Assembly (NCBI GenBank): GCA_002347285.1
Contig: DDXW01000001.1
Coordinates: 1 to 40,929, forward strand
DNA length: 40,929 bases
Direction of reading: 5' to 3'
DNA from: Rhodocyclaceae bacterium UBA2250
GTDB taxonomy: Bacteria; Pseudomonadota; Gammaproteobacteria; Burkholderiales; Rhodocyclaceae
Below the pieces are notes generated by a model that ran no database searches, was not told where the DNA came from, and saw only the letters and a list, made by a program, of their open reading frames with translations. Position numbers and translations under genes: made by a program. Below are positions 1 through 7,022 of this stretch, in pieces (positions within the stretch are counted from its first letter, which is position 1; every line of letters starts with the position of its first letter).

Positions 1-1097
1 GGGCCGGGGCTCGCCTCGGGGTGGCCCTGGAAGCACAGCGCCGGTCGGTCGGTCCAGGCCATGCCCTGCAGACTGCCGTCGAACAGCGAGACGTGCGTGA
101 CCTTGACGTTGGCGGGCAGCGTGGCGGGATCGACGGCGAAACCGTGGTTCTGGCTGGTAATCAGCACCTGGCCGGAGTCGAGATCCTTGACCGGGTGGTT
201 GGCGCCGTGGTGGCCGAACTTCATCTTGAGCGTCCGGCCGCCGGCGGCCAGGCCCATCAGCTGGTGGCCGAGGCAGATGCCGAAGGTCGGCAGTTTCTTG
301 TCGAGCAGCGCGCGGATCGCGGCGATCGCGTAGTCGCAGGGCTCGGGGTCGCCGGGGCCGTTCGAGAGGAACACGCCGTCGGGGTTCATGGCCAGCACCT
401 CGGCGGCGGGCGTCTGCGCCGGCACGACGGTGAGCTGGCAGCCGCGCTGGGCGAGCATGCGCAGGATGTTGCGCTTGACGCCGAAGTCGTAGGCGACGAC
501 GTGGAAGCGCGCATCGGTCGCCGCCGCGTAGCCGGCGCCGAGTTTCCATTCGCCCTCGCTCCAGGCGTAGGGCTTGTCCGCCGTGACGACCTTGGCGAGG
601 TCCATGCCGGCCAGGCCGGGGAAGGCGCGCGCCTGGGCAATTGCTGCGTCGGCGTCCAGGTTTTCGCCCGCGCTGTTGGCAGACACGAGGCAGCCCGCCT
701 GCGCGCCTTTTTCGCGGAGGATGCGCGTCAGCTTGCGGGTGTCGATGTCGGCGATGCCGACGACGTTGCCGGACTTCAGGTAGTCGGACAGGGTTTGTTC
801 GGAACGGAAGTTCGAGGCGAGCAAGGGCAGGTCGCGGATCACCAGTCCGGCGGCATAGATGCGGCCGGCTTCGCAGTCTTCGCGATTGACGCCGGTGTTG
901 CCGATGTGCGGATAGGTGAGAGTGACGATTTGCCGGGTATAGGAGGGATCGGTGAGGATCTCCTGATAGCCGGTCATGGCGGTGTTGAACACCACTTCGC
1001 CGACACTGGTGCAATTGTCACCATGTGCGCCGATGCCCTTGCCCCGAAATACCGTCCCGTCGGCGAGTGCAAGCAGGGCGGGCGGGAAGGCTGGCAA
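1..1097 (-). CDS. carA: Carbamoyl-phosphate synthase small subunit (3' end outside window)
   Basis: CarA is the glutamine amidotransferase subunit that supplies ammonia to CarB for carbamoyl phosphate, feeding arginine and pyrimidine synthesis in the cytoplasm. The minus-strand frame stays open for 365 codons to the window edge. The N-terminal half carries the family block VGEVVFNTAMTGYQEILTDP. The class I amidotransferase domain has the nucleophile in GICLGHQ (Cys275) and a later GHPEASPG, which is close to the usual C-terminus, so only about 10-15 residues are missing. I chose a TTG start because it follows an AGGAGACC ribosome site at good spacing and gives the betaproteobacterial N-terminus LPAFPPALLALADGT. 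It lies downstream of dapB and bamE on the same strand. Confidence 0.95.
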   Translation of the reverse strand, partial: MPAFPPALLALADGTVFRGKGIGAHGDNCTSVGEVVFNTAMTGYQEILTDPSYTRQIVTLTYPHIGNTGVNREDCEAGRIYAAGLVIRDLPLLASNFRSEQTLSDYLKSGNVVGIADIDTRKLTRILREKGAQAGCLVSANSAGENLDADAAIAQARAFPGLAGMDLAKVVTADKPYAWSEGEWKLGAGYAAATDARFHVVAYDFGVKRNILRMLAQRGCQLTVVPAQTPAAEVLAMNPDGVFLSNGPGDPEPCDYAIAAIRALLDKKLPTFGICLGHQLMGLAAGGRTLKMKFGHHGANHPVKDLDSGQVLITSQNHGFAVDPATLPANVKVTHVSLFDGSLQGMAWTDRPALCFQGHPEASPG

Positions 1098-1128
1098 GAT
1101 CGGTCTCCTGGACGGTTATTGCGCTGCA

Positions 1129-1154
1129 CCAACGCCCTGAAATCAGGACGTTGG
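1129..1154 (-). repeat. 12-bp stem inverted repeat in the dapB-carA gap
   Basis: CCAACGCCCTGA and TCAGGACGTTGG are separated by AA. The single mismatch becomes a G-U pair in the minus-strand transcript, so the RNA stem would be fully paired up to a tight loop. It lies 32 bases before the carA start and has no U-run, so it is not a canonical terminator. A role in carA leader control or mRNA processing is inference. Confidence 0.6.
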
Positions 1155-1180
1155 CCAAACCGCCGCATTGTAACCGATTT

Positions 1181-1921
1181 TTATCTCAGCCCGAGGACGT
1201 CCTGCATGTCGAACAGGCCGTTCTTTTTCCCCTGCAGGAAGCGGGCGGCGCGCAGCGAACCGAGCGCGTAGGGCATGCGGCTGGCCGACTTGTGGGTGAT
1301 CTCGATGCGCTCGCCGATGCCCGCGAACAGCACGGTGTGATCACCGACGATGTCGCCGCCGCGGATCGTCGAAAAGCCGATCTGGGTGGCCGGCCGCTCG
1401 CCGGTGTGGCCTTCGCGGCCGTAGACGGCGCATTCCTCCAGGTTGCGGCCGAGCGCAGCGGCGACAACTTCGCCCATGCGCAGGGCGGTGCCCGACGGCG
1501 CGTCGACTTTCAGGCGGTGATGCGCCTCGATGACTTCGATGTCGTAGCCTTCGTCGAGGATGCGGGCGGCCACGTCGAGCAACTTGAACACGGCATTCAC
1601 GCCGACCGCCATGTTCGGCGCGAAGACGATGGGAATGTCCTTGGCGAACGCATCGATCCGCTGCTTCTGCCCGGCGGAGAAGCCGGTGGTGCCGATGACG
1701 GCGCTTACGCCGCGGCGGCGGCAGATCTCGAGATGCTTCAACGTGCCTTCGGGGCGCGTGAAGTCGATCAGGCAATCGGCCTGGGCCAGCGCGGCATCGG
1801 CGTCGTCCTCGATGTCGAAAGCGGCGGCGAGGGTGGCGTCGGGCGCGGCATTCACCGCATCGATCAGCATTTTGCCCATGCGGCCGTTCCTGCCCGCGAT
1901 GGCGCAGCGAATCTGGTTCAT
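1181..1921 (-). CDS. dapB: 4-hydroxy-tetrahydrodipicolinate reductase
   Basis: DapB reduces 4-hydroxy-tetrahydrodipicolinate to tetrahydrodipicolinate with NAD(P)H in the lysine/diaminopimelate pathway. The 246-residue protein has a dinucleotide-binding GRNGRMG at residues 10-16. The catalytic and substrate-binding block EAHHRLKVDAPSGTA lies at 132-146 (His134/135, Lys138). IDFTRPEGTL at about 52-61 is also typical. The protein is about 20-25 residues shorter than most family members; the deficit lies between the second strand (LAAAFDI) and LIDFTRPEG, where the usual GxDxGELxG stretch is absent. Both catalytic regions are intact, so it is probably functional. One base separates its start from the bamE stop, suggesting a bamE-dapB-carA transcript. 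Confidence 0.95.
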   Translation of the reverse strand: MNQIRCAIAGRNGRMGKMLIDAVNAAPDATLAAAFDIEDDADAALAQADCLIDFTRPEGTLKHLEICRRRGVSAVIGTTGFSAGQKQRIDAFAKDIPIVFAPNMAVGVNAVFKLLDVAARILDEGYDIEVIEAHHRLKVDAPSGTALRMGEVVAAALGRNLEECAVYGREGHTGERPATQIGFSTIRGGDIVGDHTVLFAGIGERIEITHKSASRMPYALGSLRAARFLQGKKNGLFDMQDVLGLR

Positions 1922-1922
1922 T

Positions 1923-2333
1923 TCAGTCTTTCTTGGGTTCGGCGGGGATTTCGATCACGCGCGGGCCGCTCTCGGTCGGCGCCGCCGCGGTCGCTTCGGT
2001 TTCGGCGGTCACGTCGCCGCCGACGCGCGCCAGCTTGCCATCGACGAAGAAGACCACCAGCCGCCGCACTTGCGGTTCGCCGTGGCCGGGCTGGAAGCGG
2101 TAGACGTAATCCCAGCGGTCGGCGTGGAAAATGTCGGTCACCAGCGGGGTGCCCAGGGCGAAGCGCACCTGCTCGCGCGTCATGCCCGGCTTGAGCTTCG
2201 CCACCATGTCCTGGGTGACGAAGTTGCCCTGGCGCACGTCGATGCGATACGGCGAGAAATAGGAGGAGACATCCGCCGTGCTGGAGCAGGCGGTCATCAG
2301 CAACAGGCACGGGAGCAGGGCGCGCGCGGGCAT
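1923..2333 (-). CDS. bamE: Outer membrane assembly lipoprotein BamE (SmpA/OmlA family)
   Basis: BamE is a small lipoprotein of the Bam complex that folds beta-barrel proteins into the outer membrane. The 136-residue product has a signal peptide ending in a lipobox (LLMTAC, lipidated Cys16). The BamE fold follows, with KLKPGMTREQVRFALGTPLVTDIFHADRW and YVYRF matching the family's central motif. The tail after residue 110 is Ala/Glu/Pro-rich and poorly conserved, which is common in betaproteobacteria. It diverges from fur, the classic proteobacterial arrangement. The 88-bp divergent gap contains a TATGAT hexamer reading toward bamE at 2371-2376 with no convincing -35. Confidence 0.93.
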   Translation of the reverse strand: MPARALLPCLLLMTACSSTADVSSYFSPYRIDVRQGNFVTQDMVAKLKPGMTREQVRFALGTPLVTDIFHADRWDYVYRFQPGHGEPQVRRLVVFFVDGKLARVGGDVTAETEATAAAPTESGPRVIEIPAEPKKD

Positions 2334-2421
2334 GAGGGAAACTGAAAGCGGTTGGGATGCAAAAAACTATATCATACGGTTGCCCGCCTACCGGAATGAA
2401 ACTCACATCGAGACCAGATCC

Positions 2422-2859
2422 ATGACCGACCGCGCAGAACTCCAGAACATCGGCCTCAAGGCGACCGTGCCGCGCATGACGATCCTCGACCTGTTCCGCA
2501 GGTCGTCGCAGCGGCACCTTACCGCGGAGGACGTCTATCGCCAGTTGTTGGCCGAAAACGTCGATATCGGCCTGGCGACCGTCTATCGCGTGCTGACCCA
2601 GTTCGAGCAGGCCGGACTGCTCGAACGCCATCACTTCGAGTCCGGCAAGGCGGTGTTTGAACTCAGGGACACCAAGCACCACGATCACCTGGTCTGCCTG
2701 CAGTGCGGCCGCGTCGAGGAGTTCACCGATCCCGAGATCGAGCGGCGCCAGGCCAAGGTGGCCAAGGAGCGCGGCTTCACCGTGGTCGAGCACGCGCTCT
2801 ATCTGTATGCGGACTGCATCAAGAAGAACTGCCCGCACCGGCCAACGAAGACTGACTGA
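2422..2859 (+). CDS. fur: Ferric uptake regulator
   Basis: Fur is the Fe(II)-dependent repressor of iron acquisition genes. The 145-residue protein has an N-terminal winged helix (TAEDVYRQLLAENVDIGLATVYRVLTQFEQAGLL). The metal-site histidines HHDH lie at 86-89. Two zinc-binding Cys pairs follow: CLQC at 92-95 and CIKKNC at 132-137. The frame is open further upstream to 2278, but that part would overlap the divergent bamE gene and its promoter. The ATG at 2422 gives the normal Fur N-terminus (MTDRAELQNIGLKATVPR). No clear Fur box was found in the 88-bp gap upstream. Confidence 0.96.
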   Translation: MTDRAELQNIGLKATVPRMTILDLFRRSSQRHLTAEDVYRQLLAENVDIGLATVYRVLTQFEQAGLLERHHFESGKAVFELRDTKHHDHLVCLQCGRVEEFTDPEIERRQAKVAKERGFTVVEHALYLYADCIKKNCPHRPTKTD

Positions 2860-2898
2860 ACAGCCGAAACCCTTGGTGCTGCCGCGGTTTTCGGCGGC

Positions 2899-2941
2899 TT
2901 GTTTCATGTCAAGGCACGGCTGCGCCGGCGGCGAATATCAT
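2899..2941 (+). promoter_or_regulatory. FNR/Dnr-type box and -10 upstream of norE
   Basis: TTGTTTCATGTCAA (2899-2912) matches 8 of the 10 fixed positions of TTGAT-N4-ATCAA. Its centre is 33 bp from the centre of a TATCAT -10 hexamer at 2936-2941. This is class II activator geometry and predicts a start near 2948, 23 bases before norE. The regulator (FNR, Dnr or Nnr) cannot be told from the box. Confidence 0.65.
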
Positions 2942-2970
2942 CCGGCTGATCCGCGACAACAGGCCATCCC

Positions 2971-3585
2971 ATGACCGCCCAAGCATTGCATCAGCATCAG
3001 CCGCATCGGCCGGAGGACGGCCACAAGCTTCACGGGTATCCGCCCGGCGATCTGGCCATCTGGGTCTTCATCCTCGCCGAGCTCGGGGCGTTCTTTGTCC
3101 TGTTCACCGTCTATGCCTTCACGCGGCTCAAGCATCTCCAGCTCTTCGCCGAGATGCAGCGCACGCTCGATAGCGATGCCGGCATGATCAACACTTTGCT
3201 GCTGATCACCGGCAGCTGGTGCGTGGCGCGCGCGGTCGCGGCGATCAAGCGCAACCATTGCCGCGCCAGCGCGCACTGGCTGCTGGCCGCCATCGGCAGC
3301 GGCGTGGGCTTCCTGATCGTCAAATATTTCGAGTACGGCGCCAAGTTCGCGGCCGGCATCAACCTCGACACGAACCTGTTCTACACCTTCTACATCGCGC
3401 TCACCGCCTTCCATGCCATGCACGTCGTGCTCGGCATGGCGATCCTCCTGCTCGTCTGGAAGAAGGCGATGGCCGGCGGCTATTCGGCGCAGGATCATCA
3501 CGGCATGGAGACCGGGGCGAGCTACTGGCACATGGTCGATCTGGTGTGGATCATCCTGTTCCCGCTGGTCTATGTGATGAGGTAA
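2971..3585 (+). CDS. norE: NorE-like heme-copper oxidase subunit III family protein
   Basis: This is a 204-residue inner-membrane protein with about five transmembrane segments, of the cytochrome c oxidase subunit III family. NorE proteins accompany nitric oxide reductase and help its assembly or activity; they are not catalytic. Supporting features are GDLAIWVFILAELGAFFVLF near residues 26-45, FYTFYIALTAFHAMHVVLG in the middle, and the terminal ASYWHMVDLVWIILFPLVYVMR, which is the subunit III C-terminal signature. It heads a tight plus-strand run norE-norF-norQ-orf-norD. A histidine-rich N-terminus (HQHQPHRP) precedes the first helix. A second, divergent copy lies at 19.1-19.7 kb. Confidence 0.88.
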   Translation: MTAQALHQHQPHRPEDGHKLHGYPPGDLAIWVFILAELGAFFVLFTVYAFTRLKHLQLFAEMQRTLDSDAGMINTLLLITGSWCVARAVAAIKRNHCRASAHWLLAAIGSGVGFLIVKYFEYGAKFAAGINLDTNLFYTFYIALTAFHAMHVVLGMAILLLVWKKAMAGGYSAQDHHGMETGASYWHMVDLVWIILFPLVYVMR

Positions 3586-3589
3586 GGCG

Positions 3590-3850
3590 ATGGGCGTCCA
3601 TTTTCTCAATGTCATCTGGGTCGCCCTGATGGTGGCGACCGTCCTGACCTGGCTCATCGGCAAGACCGGCGAACTGAGTACCGCGATGGTGGTGGCCGTG
3701 CTGGTGATTTCCGCCGTCAAGGGCTGGCTGATCATCTACGACTTCATGGCGCTGCGGCGCGTCAGGCTGCTGTGGCGCGGACTCGTGCTAGGCTGGCTGC
3801 TGCTGACGCTCTCCATCATCCTGCTCGCCTATTGGCTGGGAATCAAATGA
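3590..3850 (+). CDS. norF: NorF-like small membrane protein (COX4_pro type)
   Basis: An 86-residue protein with three predicted hydrophobic helices (about residues 6-22, 30-50 and 60-84), resembling the prokaryotic cytochrome c oxidase subunit IV-like family that includes NorF. NorF proteins pair with NorE and act as accessory factors of NO reduction. The VKGWLIIYDFMALRRV segment between helices two and three is typical of this family. The gene starts four bases after norE, and its stop overlaps the norQ start (ATGA). Confidence 0.75.
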   Translation: MGVHFLNVIWVALMVATVLTWLIGKTGELSTAMVVAVLVISAVKGWLIIYDFMALRRVRLLWRGLVLGWLLLTLSIILLAYWLGIK

Positions 3851-4635
3851 CCGCGCAAGAACTGCCCTTCTACGAGCCCGCCGGCAACGAAATCGATCTC
3901 TTCGAGCACGCCCACCGCAACCACCTGCCGGTGCTGATCAAGGGACCGACCGGCGTCGGCAAGACGCGCTTCGTCGCCTTCATGGCCGCGAGGCTGGGCC
4001 TGCCGCTCTACACCGTCGCCTGCCACGACGACCTGACCGCCGCCGACCTGGTCGGCCGCCACCTGATCGGCGACGGCGCCACCTACTGGTCCGACGGCCC
4101 GCTGACGCGCGCGGTGCGCGAGGGCGGCATCTGCTACCTCGACGAGGTGGTCGAGGCGCGCAAGGACACCACCGTGGTGATCCATCCGCTCGCCGACCAT
4201 CGCCGCACGCTGCCGATCGACCGCACCGGCGAAGTGCTGCACGCGCCGGACAACTTCATGCTGGTGGTGTCCTACAACCCCGGCTACCAGAATTTCCTCA
4301 AGGGCATGAAGCCCTCGACGCGCCAGCGCTTCCTCGCGCTGCGCTTCGATTTTCCGAACACGGAGCGCGAGGAGAGCATCTTGCGCGGCGAGACCGGCTG
4401 CGACGGGATGACGGCGAAGCGGCTGGTCAATATCGGCCGCTCCCTGCGCGCGCTCAAGGACGTCGATCTCGAGGAGGTCGCCAGCACGCGCCTGCTCGTC
4501 TATGCGGCGATCCTGATCCGCGACGGCATGGATCCGGTGGAAGCCTGTCGTGCGGCGCTGGTCGAGGCGCTGACCGACGACCTCGAGGTCGCCGCCGCAC
4601 TCGACGAAGTGGTGCTCGCGACCTTCGGGAAATAA
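3847..4635 (+). CDS. norQ: NorQ, MoxR-type AAA+ ATPase for NO reductase activation
   Basis: NorQ is a MoxR-family AAA+ ATPase that works with the VWA protein NorD to insert the non-heme iron of, or otherwise activate, nitric oxide reductase. The 262-residue protein has Walker A GPTGVGKT at residues 33-40. Walker B with GGICYLDEVVEAR lies around residue 95-107. The VVSYNPGY and TRQRF segments typical of NorQ/CbbQ follow. The upstream in-frame extension to 3772 lies inside norF; the ATG at 3847 overlaps the norF stop and gives the standard N-terminus. norD follows after one small gene. Confidence 0.93.
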   Translation: MTAQELPFYEPAGNEIDLFEHAHRNHLPVLIKGPTGVGKTRFVAFMAARLGLPLYTVACHDDLTAADLVGRHLIGDGATYWSDGPLTRAVREGGICYLDEVVEARKDTTVVIHPLADHRRTLPIDRTGEVLHAPDNFMLVVSYNPGYQNFLKGMKPSTRQRFLALRFDFPNTEREESILRGETGCDGMTAKRLVNIGRSLRALKDVDLEEVASTRLLVYAAILIRDGMDPVEACRAALVEALTDDLEVAAALDEVVLATFGK

Positions 4636-4640
4636 GGGCG

Positions 4641-5027
4641 ATGGGTGCCGAGCACGAGGTTCCCGGCCAGGACATCGCCGTCACTGCCGAGGCGTTTTAT
4701 CTCGTCAACCTGATGCTGGCGCCGGGCGTGGGTTTTCTCGTCGTCGCCTGGCTGTGGTTCCGGCACCGCACCACCGCGCCGTCGCTGGCGCGCTGTCATC
4801 TCGACCAGACCTTCTTCGTCAGTCTGTGGGGCGGCGTACTGCTCGTCGTCGCCAACGCCGCGCTGTTCCTGATCTTCGGCTGGGACTGGGAGTGGACCTG
4901 GGTGATCGTCGTCATCTATTTCACCTGCGTGCATTCGACGCTGATCCTGCTGGGCATGCTGGGGCTGGCCAAGGCGATGGCCGGCAAACCCTACGTCTAT
5001 CCGCTCATCGGACCGCGCTGCGACTAG
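4641..5027 (+). CDS. Small membrane protein between norQ and norD (DUF4870/Tic20-like)
   Basis: A 128-residue protein with three predicted transmembrane helices (about 17-40, 60-78 and 83-107). The CHLDQTFFVSLW segment and the end HSTLILLGMLGLAKAMAGKPYVYPLIG resemble DUF4870/Tic20-type membrane proteins, which have a His/Gln-rich loop and a terminal YPLIG motif. This resemblance was seen by eye and is tentative. The gene sits 5 bp after norQ and directly abuts norD, so it is probably translated with them. A role in NO reductase assembly is inferred from position only. Confidence 0.65.
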   Translation: MGAEHEVPGQDIAVTAEAFYLVNLMLAPGVGFLVVAWLWFRHRTTAPSLARCHLDQTFFVSLWGGVLLVVANAALFLIFGWDWEWTWVIVVIYFTCVHSTLILLGMLGLAKAMAGKPYVYPLIGPRCD

Positions 5028-6896
5028 ATGGAAGAATGGGTCGGCGGCATCTGGGATCGCTGGATCACGCAGACGGCGCGGCGTGATCACCCGCACGCGG
5101 CCGTCCATCTCAAGGACATCGAAAAGACCCTGGGCGTGCTGTTCCGCGCGCTGGGGGGCGATGCAGGACTGCGCGTCGCCGCCGCCGCCGATACGACGCA
5201 CGGCGCCCGGCGCCGCTTGCTCGAACGCATCGCCGGCGTCCATGAGCGCGCCGCGCATGCCGCCCTGGATGCGGAAACCCTGCGGCTGCCGCCGCGAATC
5301 GCCGTCTTGCCGACGCCGGCCCTGAACCGCGATCTCTACGTCTGGCTCGCCGCGGTGGCCGGCAGCGCCGGGCCGGCGCTGGCCGGGAAATACGCCGACG
5401 AATGGATCGTGCGCAACCAGTTCGCCGCCTGGGCGACGCTGCAGCGCTATCCCGGCCTCGCGCCGCGCTATCGCCGGCTGGTCGAGGCCCTGCTGGCCGA
5501 GCGCATCGCGCCGGAACGGCTGCCGGCGGACGAGGCCGCCCAGGAACGCGCGGTGCGCCAGGCGCTGGTCGATCCCGGCAGCGTGGCGGAGTTGCCGCCG
5601 CTGACGCATCGCAAGGCGAAGCCGCTGCAGCCGGTGCCGCTCTGGCTCTACCCGGCGCCGCCGGCCACGCAACAGAAACGCAAGCACGATCCGGCCGCGA
5701 ACGAAGCCGAAGACGAGGCGCAGCCCGAGGAGCAGCGGGTCGAGAACAAGCGCTACCAGGCCGAGCGCGACGAGATGCCTGAGAACGAGTCGCCGATGAT
5801 TCTGATGTGGCGCGCCGAGAGCATCCTGTCCTGGGCCGAGTACCTGCGGGTCAATCGCGCGCTCGACGAGGACGAGAACCCGGATGCCGGCCGTGCGGCA
5901 GAAACGCTCGACAAGCTGACGGTCGCCGAGAGCGAGCAGCGCGTCGCCTCGAAGGTGCGCTTCGATCTCGACCTGCCCTCCGCCGCCGAGGACGACCTGC
6001 CGCTTGGCCCGGGCATCCCGCTGCCGGAGTGGGACTGGAAGCGCCGCCTCATGAAGCCCGACTTTTGCCGGCTGCAGACGATGGTGGCGCGCGAGGCCGA
6101 GCCGCAGCCGCTGCCCGAGCGCCTGCGCCGCCATGCGCGCAAGCTCAAGAGCCAGTTCGCCGCGCTCGCGCCGGTGCGCCGCTGGCAGAAGGCCCAGCCC
6201 GAAGGCACGGAAATCGACGTCGACGCCTGCGTGCGCATCGTCGCCGACCGGCTGGCCGGCTGGCATTTCTCCGGCGCGGGCGCCTATCTCAACCACCGGC
6301 CGACCGAGCGCGACCTCGCCTGCCTGGTGCTGGCCGACCTTTCGCTGTCCACCGACGCCTACGCCAACGACACGCAGAAGGTCATCGACGTGATCCGCGA
6401 CAGCCTGATGCTGTTCGGCGAGGCCCTCGATTCGACCGGCGACCAGTTCGCCTTCTACGGCTTTTCGTCGCTGAAGCGCGGCTACGTGCGCTTCCACGAG
6501 ATCAAGGCGTTCGACCGGCCGCTCGACGCGGTGGCGCGCGGCCGCATCGCCGCGCTCAAGCCCGGCTACTACACGCGCATCGGCGCGGCGGTGCGGCGCG
6601 CGACGCAGCTGCTCGACAAGCAGCCGGCCAACCGCCGCCTGCTGCTGATCCTGTCCGACGGCAAGCCGCACGACATCGACCTCTACGAGGGCCGCTACGG
6701 CATCGAGGACACGCGCATGGCGCTGATCGAGGCGCGCGAGGCCGGCATCAAGCCGTTCTGCGTCACCATCGACCGCGAGGGTGCCGGCTATCTGCCGCAC
6801 CTGTTCGGCCCGGCCGGCTACACCATCGTCCGCAAGCCGGAAGACCTGCCCGACCGGCTGCCGTTGTTGTATGCGCAACTCACCGGCAATGCCTGA
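5028..6896 (+). CDS. norD: NorD, VWA-domain activator of NO reductase
   Basis: NorD is the von Willebrand factor A partner of NorQ needed for active nitric oxide reductase. The 622-residue protein has a long alpha-helical N-terminal part and a charged, Glu-rich middle (about residues 220-260). The C-terminal VWA domain starts near residue 430 with the MIDAS motif DLSLSTD. LLLILSDGKPHDIDLYEGRYGIEDTRMAL and the closing LFGPAGYTIVRKPEDLPDRLPLLYAQLTG are the NorD signature. The start codon abuts the preceding stop (TAGATG). There is no norC or norB in the window, so the complex it serves is encoded elsewhere. Confidence 0.93.
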   Translation: MEEWVGGIWDRWITQTARRDHPHAAVHLKDIEKTLGVLFRALGGDAGLRVAAAADTTHGARRRLLERIAGVHERAAHAALDAETLRLPPRIAVLPTPALNRDLYVWLAAVAGSAGPALAGKYADEWIVRNQFAAWATLQRYPGLAPRYRRLVEALLAERIAPERLPADEAAQERAVRQALVDPGSVAELPPLTHRKAKPLQPVPLWLYPAPPATQQKRKHDPAANEAEDEAQPEEQRVENKRYQAERDEMPENESPMILMWRAESILSWAEYLRVNRALDEDENPDAGRAAETLDKLTVAESEQRVASKVRFDLDLPSAAEDDLPLGPGIPLPEWDWKRRLMKPDFCRLQTMVAREAEPQPLPERLRRHARKLKSQFAALAPVRRWQKAQPEGTEIDVDACVRIVADRLAGWHFSGAGAYLNHRPTERDLACLVLADLSLSTDAYANDTQKVIDVIRDSLMLFGEALDSTGDQFAFYGFSSLKRGYVRFHEIKAFDRPLDAVARGRIAALKPGYYTRIGAAVRRATQLLDKQPANRRLLLILSDGKPHDIDLYEGRYGIEDTRMALIEAREAGIKPFCVTIDREGAGYLPHLFGPAGYTIVRKPEDLPDRLPLLYAQLTGNA

Positions 6897-7022
6897 GTGC
6901 CATCAATGAAAGCAGCGATATATTTTTTCCGCGATCGGCGGTAAGTTACACATCTGCATGGCATTGCTGCTCCGCAGCGTAGCGGGGACCGTCGTTACTC
7001 ATTCGAAAAAACGGGAAACAAC

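Noticed and set aside
2860..2898. Intrinsic terminator after fur
   Set aside because: GCCGAAACC can pair with GGTTTTCGGC, but the loop is long and no T-run follows directly; too weak to list.
4500..6878. A 792-codon minus-strand frame opposite norD
   Set aside because: norD has full VWA motifs and fits its operon; the antisense product is Arg/Ala/Gly-rich without recognisable domains.
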